NCBI GenBank assembly: GCA_016125135.1 | Contig: WGMJ01000019.1 | Span: forward strand, 1 to 64,000 | DNA length: 64,000 nucleotides | Reading direction: 5' to 3' | Source: Alphaproteobacteria bacterium | Lineage (GTDB): Bacteria > Pseudomonadota > Alphaproteobacteria > Micavibrionales > Micavibrionaceae | Shown: piece by piece, positions 17,085 to 26,339 of the stretch | Numbering within the stretch: position 1 is the first letter of the stretch | Layout of the letters: every line of letters starts with the position of its first letter | Program-made: the position numbers and the translations under genes | The notes under the pieces: model-generated | Seen by the model: only the letters and a program-made list of their open reading frames with translations | What the model was told of the DNA's origin: nothing | Database searches by the model: none

Positions 17085-18646
17085 AAAAAGACCCCGTTCA
17101 TTTTCTACTTGTTGATGATCTACAAGAAAACATTCTGGCGTTGCAGGCGCTTCTGCGGCGGGATGGCCTTGTTTTTCTGCAAGCGAATTCCGGCATGGAC
17201 GCCCTTGAGCTTTTGCTGAAGCATGATGTGGCGCTTGCTCTTATTGATGTGCAGATGCCCGAAATGAACGGGTTCGAGTTGGCGGAACTGATGCGTGGAA
17301 CCGAGCGCACTAAAAATGTTCCTATTATCTTCCTGACAGCAGGCAACACCGACCAACAAAGACGTTTTCGCGGCTATGAAGCTGGGGCAGTTGACTTCCT
17401 GCAAAAACCCATCGAGCCGGACATACTTAAAAGCAAGGCAAATGTTTTTTATGAATTGCACAAGCAGCGCCAAGAGGTTGCCAGGCTTTTAAAAGAGTCT
17501 CGTGAATACGCAGATGCGCTCAAAGAAGCCGACAAAAGGAAAGATGAATTCCTTGCGACGCTTGCCCACGAGTTACGCAACCCGCTTGCGCCAATTCGTA
17601 ACGGGCTTGAAATTTTACGTCGTGCACCAGACGCCGCAAAACAAAAAGACGTGCAGGATGTCATGACAAGACAGCTTATCCATATGGTCAGGCTGATCGA
17701 TGATCTGATGGATATTGCGCGCGTCAGTAAAGGTAAAATTGAACTGCGGCGCGAGCGTATAAGTGTTCAAAATATTATCAATGCCGCGCTGGAAAGCAGC
17801 CGGCCACTTATAGATGCAGCCGGTCATACGCTTTTACTGGATATGCCGGAAGCCCCAGTCTGGGTTGAGGGAGATTTGACACGTTTGGCTCAGGCTGTAG
17901 GGAATATTCTTAATAATGCTGCTAAATATACTAAAGCAGGTGGAAAGATATCACTTAGTGTAATTATTGATGACGGCATTGTCGACATCAGAGTAGGCGA
18001 CAACGGGATTGGTATTCCGCACAATATGCGGGATGAAATCTTTCATTTATTTACACAGGCGCAGCGCACTTTCCAGCAGTCGCAAGGTGGCTTGGGAATT
18101 GGTCTTGCGCTTGTTAAGCACCTGGTCGAGCTGCATGAGGGAACCATTACGGTTGAAAGTGATGGTGACAATAAGGGAAGTGTTTTTACTATTTCACTAC
18201 CAGCTGCTGCAACACTAGAATCTGCCGTATCCGAAGCTGCACAAGAGAGTGTAAAAACCCCAAACGCTGGGGGCTTACGCATTCTGGTCGTCGACGATAA
18301 TGTGCCGTCTGCCAAAACAACGGCATGGATGCTGGAGATGATCGGCCACCAGACAAGCATGTGCCATGATGGTAGAGAGGCACTCGAGTATGCCGAGAAA
18401 TTCAAGCCGCAGGTCATATTCCTTGATATCGGTCTACCAAGCATGAGCGGCTATGAGGTGTGTAAGGCCTTAAGGCAAAACCCCATTTTTAAAGAGGCGC
18501 TTATTATCGCGCAAACGGGCTGGGGGCAAAAGCGTGATCGAGATCTTTCCGAAGAGGCGGGGTTTGACCATCATCTGGTGAAGCCCATAAACCTGCAGGA
18601 TGTTGAAACGTTGCTTCAGAAGAAGATTGCCGGAACAATATTATAA
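17081..18646 (+). CDS. Cytoplasmic REC-HisKA-HATPase-REC hybrid kinase
   Basis: 521 residues from the ATG that overlaps the cheB stop (ATGA). N-terminal receiver (FLLVDDLQENILALQ, Asp about 56 in ALIDVQMPEMNG), a short coiled linker, HisKA with LAHELRNPLAP (His about 163), HATPase with NILNNAAKYT, GDNGIGIP and GLGIGLALVK, and a C-terminal receiver (LRILVVDDN, Asp about 449 in IFLDIGLPSMSG). No membrane segment. Having receivers at both ends, it can receive a signal from the preceding kinase and pass on phosphate. Same operon as cheR and cheB. Confidence 0.92.
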   Translation: MKKDPVHFLLVDDLQENILALQALLRRDGLVFLQANSGMDALELLLKHDVALALIDVQMPEMNGFELAELMRGTERTKNVPIIFLTAGNTDQQRRFRGYEAGAVDFLQKPIEPDILKSKANVFYELHKQRQEVARLLKESREYADALKEADKRKDEFLATLAHELRNPLAPIRNGLEILRRAPDAAKQKDVQDVMTRQLIHMVRLIDDLMDIARVSKGKIELRRERISVQNIINAALESSRPLIDAAGHTLLLDMPEAPVWVEGDLTRLAQAVGNILNNAAKYTKAGGKISLSVIIDDGIVDIRVGDNGIGIPHNMRDEIFHLFTQAQRTFQQSQGGLGIGLALVKHLVELHEGTITVESDGDNKGSVFTISLPAAATLESAVSEAAQESVKTPNAGGLRILVVDDNVPSAKTTAWMLEMIGHQTSMCHDGREALEYAEKFKPQVIFLDIGLPSMSGYEVCKALRQNPIFKEALIIAQTGWGQKRDRDLSEEAGFDHHLVKPINLQDVETLLQKKIAGTIL

Positions 18647-18662
18647 ATAGAAGTTACTGTGT

Positions 18663-21600
18663 ATGCCCCGTTTACTTGTTCGTATCATATTTCTTACGGT
18701 TGCTTATTTTGTTTCAGGCAAAGTCGGGCTGTTGCTTGCTGTGCCGCCAGGCTATGCCACAATTATGTGGCCGCCTTCCGGTATTGCACTGGCCGCTGTT
18801 TACCTTTGGGGCTATAGAACGGGTGCGGGGGTGTTTTTAGGCTCGCTACTTCTTAATTTTTTCAATTACTATGCGGCAGGCAGTGGTAGCGCTGCAATAT
18901 TGTCCCAGCTTTCAAACGCATTTGTTATTGCCTCGGCAGCCACATTGCAAGCGTGTTTCGGAGCATGGCTTATAGCCCGTTTTGTAGGGGCAGGCACATG
19001 TCTCGAAAAGCCACGAGAGATCATACTTGCTATTCTTCTCGGTGGGCCTGTGGCGTGTCTTGTTGCATCAACGACCGCGATTTCATGGCTTGCTTATAGC
19101 GGGACAATTCCGTTGAATAATGCGCTGTATAATTGGTGGACATGGTGGGTCGGGGATTGTATCGGCGTTTTTGTTTTTACCCCTATGCTGCTTGTTTGTG
19201 TATCAGGTGCTTCTGTTGTTTCGGGGCATCGGAAATTTCTGGTAGGGCTACCCGCACTTTTTGTCTTTCTCATAATTATTGCAGGTTTTTATGGTGTGCA
19301 GTTACTTGAATACCGTGAGCGTGAGCGCGAATTCCAAAGTAGTACAAAGATGATTGCAACAGAGATTCAAGACAAGTTGCGGGATTACACGAATGCATTG
19401 AATTCTCTTGATGCGTTCTTTAATGCATCAACCTACGTTACGCGTGATGAGTTTGATATTTTTGCCTCGCAACTCATCCGGGAGCTGAAAATTATCAAGG
19501 CGCTGGACTGGATCCCACGTGTAAGGGCCACAGATAAAGAGCGCTTTTTGCAAGAAGCCAGAAACATTAATGGGCGTGAATTCACGATTAAGGAAATGAA
19601 TGAAGAAGGCGAGCTTGTACCGGCAGGCGAGCGAGATGAGTATTTCCCGGTTTTATACGTGGCGCCTTATGAGGAGCACAAAACAGTGGTGGGGTATGAC
19701 ATTGCTTCAAACCCTGTGCGTAAGGCGGCGCTTGATAGGGTCCGTGTGTCTGGAGAAATAGCAGCAACAGAGTTTATTGATTTTTTTAAAAATGGATATG
19801 AAAGCGCTCAAGGCGTTTTACTCTTAAAGCCCGTATATTTTAAAGGTGAAAGCGCCTTGGTGGGCGTTCTTGTCGCTGTATTAAGAGCTAGCGATATTTT
19901 GAGCCCCGTTCAGCAGAGTTGGGCTACAAAAGGCGTAAAAATATCTTTTACGGCTCCTGACAGGAGTGATTTCAAGTTTGAAAGCAACAAGCTATTGCAT
20001 AAGCCCTTGAAGGCGAAGGTAGCGCTTGATTTTGCCCAGCGCCAATGGAATATTTTTATAAACGTAGATAATAAATATCTGGTGGCCAATAATACTTGGG
20101 CGCTCTGGTTTGTGCTGGCGGCAGGCCTTGTATTTATGGGACTTTTAAGTGTTTTCATTCTTATCCTGACAGGACGCTCTGCGCTCATTGAGAAGGAGGT
20201 GGGTATACGTACAGCAGAGTTAGAAGAAGCGCGGCGCTTTTCCGATATGATGATGAACCATATCCCTGATTTTGTTTTTGTTAAAAATATGGAGGACGGG
20301 ATCATCAGGAGCAACTCTGCCTTCAAGGCTATTTATCCACCTGAGGGGCCAGAGCGGGCGGTCCTGACCGAGGATCAGAAAGTGCTCGATAGCGGTTACA
20401 TGAAGAAATATGAAGATATCGCATTCTTTGATGGCAAAACCAGAAAGCTTTTTACCACGAAAGTCAGCTTCGAGGATGCAAAGGGGCAAAAATTCCTGCT
20501 GGGTATTAGCCGTGATGTGACCGAACTTTTTAAAACGCAGGAAGAGCTGAAAAAGAACAGGGATAAAGCCGAGCAAGCGGCCCGCACGAAAGCGGATTTT
20601 CTTGCCCGTATGAGCCATGAGATCAGAACGCCGATTAACGGGGTTCTCGGATTTGTCGAGCTATTACAAGCAACACAGTTGGATGAGAAGCAGCAATCCT
20701 ATGTCGATAAAATGGAGACGGCAGGCGGAACGCTGCTTCATATTATTAATGATATTCTTGATATTTCTAAAATCGAAGCCGGTAAAATTGCAATTGATAG
20801 TAGCGCATTCAATTTGCATGAAAGCCTACAGGTTTGTCTTGACCTTGTGCGTAACGAAGCAGAGCAAAAGGGGCTTATACTTGAGCTGGAATACCCGCGC
20901 AGCTGCCCACAGCGTTTTATAGGTGACCAGTTCCGTATTCAGCAGATCATGCTTAATCTTCTGGCCAATGCGGTTAAATTCACATCACAAGGGTATGTAA
21001 AAGTTGTTGTGGATCGTAACGAAAGTAATACAGGAATATTGATAAGCGTTGCTGACTCCGGTATTGGTATTTCAGCAGAAAAACAGGCAGACATTTTCGA
21101 GAGCTTCATACAGGAAGATGCAGGTATGACGCGTCGCTTCGGTGGCACAGGCCTCGGGCTGGCAATTACCAAGCAGTTGGTTGAGGCGATGCGAGGAACC
21201 ATCACGGTGACAAGCAAAAAGGGCGAAGGGGCAATTTTTACTATTGCTATCCCGCTAAGGGAAGATACGGGCAAAGAACAAAATAATGCGCAGCCATCTG
21301 CATCAACCGGTAAGAAGTATAACATTCTACTGGCTGAAGATAACCAGCTAAACAGGGAAGTGCTGGTTGCTATGCTTGAAAAATACGGCCACAGCGTTGT
21401 TGTAGCAAATAACGGACAAGAGGCACTGGATAAAATAGGGCTACAGGATTACGACGTTGTACTGATGGATATACAAATGCCTGAAGTAGATGGCTTTGGC
21501 GCAGTTAAAATTATCCGCGAGCTTGAAGGTGGCCGCTACAAAAATTTGCCCGTTATAGCGCTGACAGCACATGTTCTTTCAGAACAAATAAGAGAGCTTT

Positions 21601-22055
21601 TCGAAGCAGGTTTTGATGATTTCTTGTTGAAGCCTGTAAACGGGCAGGAACTGGAAGAAAAGATCCAATCGATTGATGCGCATAACATGCCTTTTCAAGA
21701 TTCATCAAAAGTAGAGAGTGTGCCAAGTGAGGCCCCGCTTTTTGACCCTCGCCAGATAGAGGGGCTTGTTGAATTTATCGAGCGTGGACGCATAAAAGAA
21801 ATGGTCGATGAGTTGCGTGAAGACACAATTACAAGGTTTGAAATTATATCGGGTGAGGAATGCAGTCTGGCGGACGTCCATATGAATCTTCACTCAATGG
21901 CGTCTATGGGGGCTAGCCTCGGGTTTATGAAGTTTGCAGCTTTTTGCCGCAGCTTGATAGATGATCTGGAAACGATCGATGCCAAGGCACGTTTACGCAG
22001 ACTTGAACAAATCAAGGAAATATTTGTGGAATCTTTACAAGTCGGCGGCTATTAA
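18663..22055 (+). CDS. MASE1-CHASE-PAS hybrid kinase with REC and HPt domains
   Basis: 1130 residues. MASE1 multi-helix membrane sensor (residues about 1-225, with GKVGLLLAVPPGYATIMWPP), CHASE domain (about 235-430, DAFFNAS..., LKIIKALDWIPRV), TM (LWFVLAAGLVFMGLLSVFIL), PAS (about 520-620), HisKA with SHEIRTPINGV (His about 652), HATPase (LLANAVKFT, DSGIGIS, GGTGLGLAI), REC (LAEDNQLNREV, Asp about 936), and C-terminal HPt with HSMASMGASLG (His about 1077). A complete His-Asp-His relay in one protein, so a response regulator elsewhere is the final target. Starts 16 bp after the preceding kinase. Confidence 0.92.
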   Translation: MPRLLVRIIFLTVAYFVSGKVGLLLAVPPGYATIMWPPSGIALAAVYLWGYRTGAGVFLGSLLLNFFNYYAAGSGSAAILSQLSNAFVIASAATLQACFGAWLIARFVGAGTCLEKPREIILAILLGGPVACLVASTTAISWLAYSGTIPLNNALYNWWTWWVGDCIGVFVFTPMLLVCVSGASVVSGHRKFLVGLPALFVFLIIIAGFYGVQLLEYREREREFQSSTKMIATEIQDKLRDYTNALNSLDAFFNASTYVTRDEFDIFASQLIRELKIIKALDWIPRVRATDKERFLQEARNINGREFTIKEMNEEGELVPAGERDEYFPVLYVAPYEEHKTVVGYDIASNPVRKAALDRVRVSGEIAATEFIDFFKNGYESAQGVLLLKPVYFKGESALVGVLVAVLRASDILSPVQQSWATKGVKISFTAPDRSDFKFESNKLLHKPLKAKVALDFAQRQWNIFINVDNKYLVANNTWALWFVLAAGLVFMGLLSVFILILTGRSALIEKEVGIRTAELEEARRFSDMMMNHIPDFVFVKNMEDGIIRSNSAFKAIYPPEGPERAVLTEDQKVLDSGYMKKYEDIAFFDGKTRKLFTTKVSFEDAKGQKFLLGISRDVTELFKTQEELKKNRDKAEQAARTKADFLARMSHEIRTPINGVLGFVELLQATQLDEKQQSYVDKMETAGGTLLHIINDILDISKIEAGKIAIDSSAFNLHESLQVCLDLVRNEAEQKGLILELEYPRSCPQRFIGDQFRIQQIMLNLLANAVKFTSQGYVKVVVDRNESNTGILISVADSGIGISAEKQADIFESFIQEDAGMTRRFGGTGLGLAITKQLVEAMRGTITVTSKKGEGAIFTIAIPLREDTGKEQNNAQPSASTGKKYNILLAEDNQLNREVLVAMLEKYGHSVVVANNGQEALDKIGLQDYDVVLMDIQMPEVDGFGAVKIIRELEGGRYKNLPVIALTAHVLSEQIRELFEAGFDDFLLKPVNGQELEEKIQSIDAHNMPFQDSSKVESVPSEAPLFDPRQIEGLVEFIERGRIKEMVDELREDTITRFEIISGEECSLADVHMNLHSMASMGASLGFMKFAAFCRSLIDDLETIDAKARLRRLEQIKEIFVESLQVGGY

Positions 22056-22060
22056 ACAGC

Positions 22061-22609
22061 TTATTCGTTTAGTGGGCTGTTTTCTTTTTGCGTATTGGCT
22101 TTACCTGAGGCCGTCGGGTTTGGCACTGGTTTGAATGTGCTGCGAGCCTTCTCGCCGTGAATTGCTTCTATATAATCCTCACGGGCGCGCTTGGCCTGCT
22201 CATAGGGTAGGTGCTCAACGCGTTCCCAACCTTTGGCAGCCATACAGCCTTCAAAATCGTTATAATCACCTGTTTGCGCCAGCATGTAACCATCGCGGTT
22301 TGGGCTGTCCCAGCTGTCCAGCTGGGCTTTTGCCAGCATTTTCTCTGAATTCATCTGGCCGGGCATAGGAACGGCATGTTTTACGATGCCCACACGGTAA
22401 AGTTCGTTAATTTCGGTTGTACAGCGGGCAATATCGCGCTGGAGAAGCTGGTTGGCTTTAGGCCCGCGCTGGTAAATGGCATCAGTTGTGTCTGCACGCT
22501 CCCAATATTGGGCATTATGCTTGAGTTCATAGGTTTGGCGCGCGTTTTCGCATGCGCTAAGGGTTAGAACTGTGAGGCCAATCGAGGTCAGAAGCAGGGT
22601 TTTTTTCAT
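22061..22609 (-). CDS. Putative lipoprotein
   Basis: 182 residues. N-terminus MKKTLLLTSIGL, hydrophobic, ending in lipobox TLSAC (Cys about 20). The rest is hydrophilic with no recognised domain; it holds two further cysteines (IARCTTEIN and FEGCMAAKGW), suggesting a disulfide. It ends 6 bp from the convergent kinase gene, so the two transcripts run into each other. No function can be given. Confidence 0.75.
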   Translation of the reverse strand: MKKTLLLTSIGLTVLTLSACENARQTYELKHNAQYWERADTTDAIYQRGPKANQLLQRDIARCTTEINELYRVGIVKHAVPMPGQMNSEKMLAKAQLDSWDSPNRDGYMLAQTGDYNDFEGCMAAKGWERVEHLPYEQAKRAREDYIEAIHGEKARSTFKPVPNPTASGKANTQKENSPLNE

Positions 22610-22735
22610 GGGTAACGTGCCTTGGTTGAATCTGGAAAAATCATATCTTTTTCCGTCCTTGGCCGCAAATTCTTATTGATTCTAGTTATCGAAAATGAGA
22701 TAAGTTTTTATTCTGCGTAACCAAGGAGGAGTGTA

Positions 22736-22957
22736 ATGGCGGCGATAAATACCTATTTTATCACTTGTGCTCAGGGTGGCGATTTAAGGCCGCTTGTAAG
22801 GCCTATTCATGATCAATTCCGTGATGCGGGCGTTGAGTATCATCTTGAGAAGCCAAACTGTATCGAAGTTCATTCATGTATCGCGGAAGCTGATTTGGTA
22901 AACTTTGTCATGCCAAACGCCAGCCAATATAATGACCTGCAAGTTAGATGCAAATAG
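22736..22957 (+). CDS. Small conserved-looking hypothetical protein
   Basis: 73 residues with a strong AAGGAGGAG ribosome site before the ATG. Compact soluble protein with four cysteines (ITCAQGG, KPNCIEVHSCIAEAD, VRCK). No signal peptide or membrane segment. I do not recognise the family. Ends 3 bp before the convergent YejA-like gene. Confidence 0.6.
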   Translation: MAAINTYFITCAQGGDLRPLVRPIHDQFRDAGVEYHLEKPNCIEVHSCIAEADLVNFVMPNASQYNDLQVRCK

Positions 22958-22960
22958 CAA

Positions 22961-24613
22961 CTATTGTTGCCACCAACTCTCGATCGAAAATCCATAAAGC
23001 GGTGTAAAATCTGGCCGCTTTATTTTTTTGTCATACGCCACCCAGTCCGCGCCGGTATAATCCAGTGGGATAAAATAATGGCCGCTCATTAAGAGGTCAT
23101 CCAGCGCGGCTGTTTTCTCAATCAGCTCTGTACGTGTTTTGGTTTGCGGAATTGCAGCGGCCAGTTCATCGACTTGTTTGTCACAAATCCCTGCGAAGTT
23201 AAAGCGACCTGTTTCGGTCGCTGACTGGCAAGACCAGTAGATCATCTGTTCGGTTCCGGGGGAGAGGGAGGACGTTACCTGATAGAGCAACATATCGTAA
23301 TCATAGTCATTCACACGGGTGCGGAAGGCTGCGGCATCCATGCTGCGGACTTTTGCCGTAACGCCCAGTTTTTTGAGCATAATAGCGTATTGAAGCGCAA
23401 TTTTTTGGTCTTCAGGCGTTGTAACTAATATTTCAAAGCTTAAATTCCGTTTACCGTTTTTAATGCCGTAGCCTGCTTCTTCCAGTAGGTCATTGGCGTG
23501 TTTTAATTTGGTCCGTGCATCCAGCTTTGTAGCCTCCGAAACTTGGCGGCTGAGGTCACTATTCGGGAAGACGCTTTGAATCTGCTTTTGCTTACTGTGC
23601 AGAATGGATTTATTGACCCAGTCAAAATCAAACGCCAGTGAGAGTGCTTCACGAACCTTGATATCATCAAAAAGCGGGCGGCGCGTATTAAAAAAGAAGG
23701 CACGGAAGCGCTCTGTACGCGAATGCGGAATTGTTTCTTTTACTACATCGCCTTTTTGCAGGCGAGGGAAATTGTAGGCAAGTGCCCATTGGCTAACGTC
23801 TGTTTCTTTCCTGAAATCAAGCTGGCCTTTTTTAAAAGCTTCGAAAGCAATGATATCGTCGCGGAAATAATCAAACGTTATTTGGTCAAAATTATACTGG
23901 CCTTTATTGGCGGGCAGGTCAGCTGCCCAGTAATCGGGCACATGCTCATAGGTGATGCTACGCCCTTTATCAACGGTTTTCACGCGGTAGGGGCCACTGC
24001 CGAGTGGTGCGGTGAAAGTGGTGTCGTCAAAAGTCTTCCCCTTCCAATCTTTCTTCGAAAGGATGGGCATCATGGCGAGGATCATAATTGTTTCGCGGTC
24101 ATACTCGGGGCCAAGCACAAAGCGGATTGTGCGGTCATTCTTCTTTTCCACCTTGGCAACGCGCTTATAGACATTGCGCATATTCGGGCGGCCATGGTCA
24201 CGCAGTGTTTCCCATGAGAATAGAATATCATCAGCAAGAATGGGCGTGCCGTCATGAAAACGCGCACGCTTGTCGAGTGTAAAGGTTATTTCGTCACGTT
24301 TGTCGTTTGTTTTGAAGCTTTCGGCAATCAGCGGGTAGAGCGTAAAGGGTTCGTTCCAGTTACGTGCCATCAGCTTGTCGTATACCTGGCCTAAGCCTTG
24401 CGCGGGTTTACCTTTCAGCGTGAAAGGGTTCAACGTGTTAAAAGTTCCGGTATAGGCTTGGCGCAAATGCCCACCTTTCGGGGCATTGGGGTTAGCGTAG
24501 CGGAAATGCGTGAAGCCTGCTGGCTCCAGCGGTTTGCCATGCATCGCAAGCCCTTCCGCATGCGCCGGTGAAATGGCTAGAAACAGGCAGGCGAGCAGGG
24601 GAAGTAACTTCAT
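22961..24613 (-). CDS. Extracellular solute-binding protein family 5 (YejA-like)
   Basis: 550 residues. Signal peptide ending PAHA/EGLAMHG. Mature part has the peptide-binding family pattern: HFRYANPNAPKGGHL, FNTLNPFTLKG, LGQVYDKLM, and FALDKRARFHDGTP-like (FTLDKRARFHDGTPIL). This layout is closest to the YejA/microcin C type of oligopeptide-binding proteins. The partner permeases and ATPase are not adjacent. The gene lies 3 bp after the adenosine kinase stop on the same strand, so they are co-transcribed. Confidence 0.88.
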   Translation of the reverse strand: MKLLPLLACLFLAISPAHAEGLAMHGKPLEPAGFTHFRYANPNAPKGGHLRQAYTGTFNTLNPFTLKGKPAQGLGQVYDKLMARNWNEPFTLYPLIAESFKTNDKRDEITFTLDKRARFHDGTPILADDILFSWETLRDHGRPNMRNVYKRVAKVEKKNDRTIRFVLGPEYDRETIMILAMMPILSKKDWKGKTFDDTTFTAPLGSGPYRVKTVDKGRSITYEHVPDYWAADLPANKGQYNFDQITFDYFRDDIIAFEAFKKGQLDFRKETDVSQWALAYNFPRLQKGDVVKETIPHSRTERFRAFFFNTRRPLFDDIKVREALSLAFDFDWVNKSILHSKQKQIQSVFPNSDLSRQVSEATKLDARTKLKHANDLLEEAGYGIKNGKRNLSFEILVTTPEDQKIALQYAIMLKKLGVTAKVRSMDAAAFRTRVNDYDYDMLLYQVTSSLSPGTEQMIYWSCQSATETGRFNFAGICDKQVDELAAAIPQTKTRTELIEKTAALDDLLMSGHYFIPLDYTGADWVAYDKKIKRPDFTPLYGFSIESWWQQ

Positions 24614-24616
24614 AAG

Positions 24617-25606
24617 TTAATCTATCAACTCCGAAAGCGGCTTCAGCGCGCGCGCACCGAGATGGGCGATAATATGGGCTGCTGCAATCGAGCCATAACG
24701 CCCCGACGTTGCGAGGTCTTTGCCTGTTGTAAGGCCATACAAGAAACCTGCAGCGTAGGAGTCTCCAGCACCTGTTGTATCAACCAGTTTTTCAGGTGCA
24801 ACAGCCGGAACACTGATCCAGTCATCTTTGGTAATAATGATCGAACCTTCGGCGCTGCGTGTGATGGCTGCAATTTCTGTGTGCTCACGCATAAAGGGAA
24901 TAACATCTTCCAGCTTATCAGTTCCGCAAAGGGCCAAAGCCTCTGCTTCGTTGGCAAAAAGGATATCAACATGACCGATGATAAAGTCAAGAAATTGCTG
25001 GCGGTGATTATTCACGCAGAAAGTATCGGAAAGCGTCAGTGCAATTTTGTTGCCAGCGGCATGGGCTAGTTCGGCAGCGTAATAAAAGGCATCCAGCGCG
25101 CTTGGCTGGCTGAAGAAGTAGCCCTCAAGGTATGTAATAGCGCTCTGGGCGATCAGTTCCTCGTCGATATCAGCAGGGGTCAGTTCGCAACAAGCACCAA
25201 GATAAGTATTCATTGTGCGCTGTGCATCGGGCGTGACCAAAATCATGCAGCGTGCCGTTGATGGGCCGAGCAGAAGCGGCGCAGAATTGAAATGCACACC
25301 CTGTGCGCGCATGTCATGCGTAAAAACTTGCCCGAGTTGGTCATCTGCCACTTTACCAATATAGGCGGCACGGCCACCAAGTGAAGCGTAACAAGCAACC
25401 GTATTTGCAGCCGAGCCACCCGACATTTCGGTGGCAGGGCCAAGTTGCCCATAAAGCTCGTTTGCGCGAGGCTCATCAACCAGCGTCATGCCGCCTTTCA
25501 CCATGCCTTTGCTTTTGTTGGCTTCAATGAAAGAGTCATCCATGTGCGCAATGACATCTACAAGTGCGTTCCCGATTGCAACAATGCCGTAAGTGTAAGC
25601 TTTCAT
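24617..25606 (-). CDS. Adenosine kinase, PfkB sugar-kinase family
   Basis: 329 residues from the ATG at 25606, preceded by AAAGGG; an upstream in-frame start is rejected as it adds a region unlike the family and overlaps the divergent TetR gene. PfkB features: N-terminal GIVAIGNALVDVIAHMDD, substrate-binding glycine motif MSGGSAANTVACYASLGG, and C-terminal anion-hole motif DTTGAGDSYAAGFLYGL. This form (GNALVD..., GGS-AN) is the alphaproteobacterial adenosine kinase that phosphorylates adenosine to AMP in purine salvage. Operon with the solute-binding protein. Confidence 0.9.
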   Translation of the reverse strand: MKAYTYGIVAIGNALVDVIAHMDDSFIEANKSKGMVKGGMTLVDEPRANELYGQLGPATEMSGGSAANTVACYASLGGRAAYIGKVADDQLGQVFTHDMRAQGVHFNSAPLLLGPSTARCMILVTPDAQRTMNTYLGACCELTPADIDEELIAQSAITYLEGYFFSQPSALDAFYYAAELAHAAGNKIALTLSDTFCVNNHRQQFLDFIIGHVDILFANEAEALALCGTDKLEDVIPFMREHTEIAAITRSAEGSIIITKDDWISVPAVAPEKLVDTTGAGDSYAAGFLYGLTTGKDLATSGRYGSIAAAHIIAHLGARALKPLSELID

Positions 25607-25643
25607 ATTTCCCTTTACTCTTAAAACTGCTAGATAATAGGCC

Positions 25644-26222
25644 ATGAGCCGCAAAAAGCAAATCACTGAAGATAGCCTTATCGAGGCTGCACTTGCGCTC
25701 GCCACCCGTATGCCGTGGGAACAGGTGAGTTTACAGGATATTGCCCGTGAGGCAGGGGCGACACTGGCATCTGTGCATAAAATCGTTAAGGGGAAGGATG
25801 AGGTGCTGGCGGCCTATGAACGCCAGATTGATTCGATTTTACTTGAGCGTATGCAAGGTGCTTTTTCTGCTGAAACGCCCGAGCGTGAAAAGCTGTTTGA
25901 TATATTGATGGAGCGTTTCGATATCTTGAATGAGCATAAGGTAGCCATTGCTTCTATTATCGATGCCGCCAAGCTCAACCCGCATCATGTCGTTGCAGGA
26001 TTGCCAAATATTATGCGGTCTATGTTATGGGCGCTGGAGCTTGCAGAAATCAATGTCACAGGCTGGCAAGGCTGTTTACGCGTAACGGGGTTAACGGGCG
26101 TATATCTTTTTACGCTTAAAAAATTTCTGGAAGATGAAACCGCAGATTTATCCAAAACAATGGCCGCGCTTGATAAGGCTTTGGGCCATGCTGAAAAAGC
26201 AGCAGAGTTTTTTAATCTATAA
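25644..26222 (+). CDS. TetR-family transcriptional regulator
   Basis: 192 residues. N-terminal TetR DNA-binding domain (KQITEDSLIEAALALATRM, VSLQDIAREAGATLASVHK with helix-turn-helix) followed by an all-helical ligand/dimerisation domain. The start lies only 37 bp from the divergent adenosine kinase start, so it could regulate that operon and itself; this is inference from position. The helix-turn-helix is somewhat shortened at KIVKGKDEVL compared with the typical YYHFKSK motif, so it may also be a COQ9-like relative. Confidence 0.75.
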   Translation: MSRKKQITEDSLIEAALALATRMPWEQVSLQDIAREAGATLASVHKIVKGKDEVLAAYERQIDSILLERMQGAFSAETPEREKLFDILMERFDILNEHKVAIASIIDAAKLNPHHVVAGLPNIMRSMLWALELAEINVTGWQGCLRVTGLTGVYLFTLKKFLEDETADLSKTMAALDKALGHAEKAAEFFNL

Positions 26223-26231
26223 AAATAAAAA

Positions 26232-26268
26232 GCCCGGACACGCACGAGGGGAGATGCCGTGTCCGGGC
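26232..26268 (-). terminator. rpoH intrinsic terminator
   Basis: An 11-bp perfect stem GCCCGGACACG/CGTGTCCGGGC with a 15-base loop. On the minus strand it is followed by TTTTTATTTTTA, so it terminates rpoH transcripts about 70 bp after the rpoH stop. No T tract on the plus side. Confidence 0.85.
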
Positions 26269-26339
26269 CGAGAAATGCCCTGAATGTTGCCCGAAGGGGA
26301 CAGGGGGAACAGCTTCAAGGGCTGACTTATACTTCTACG

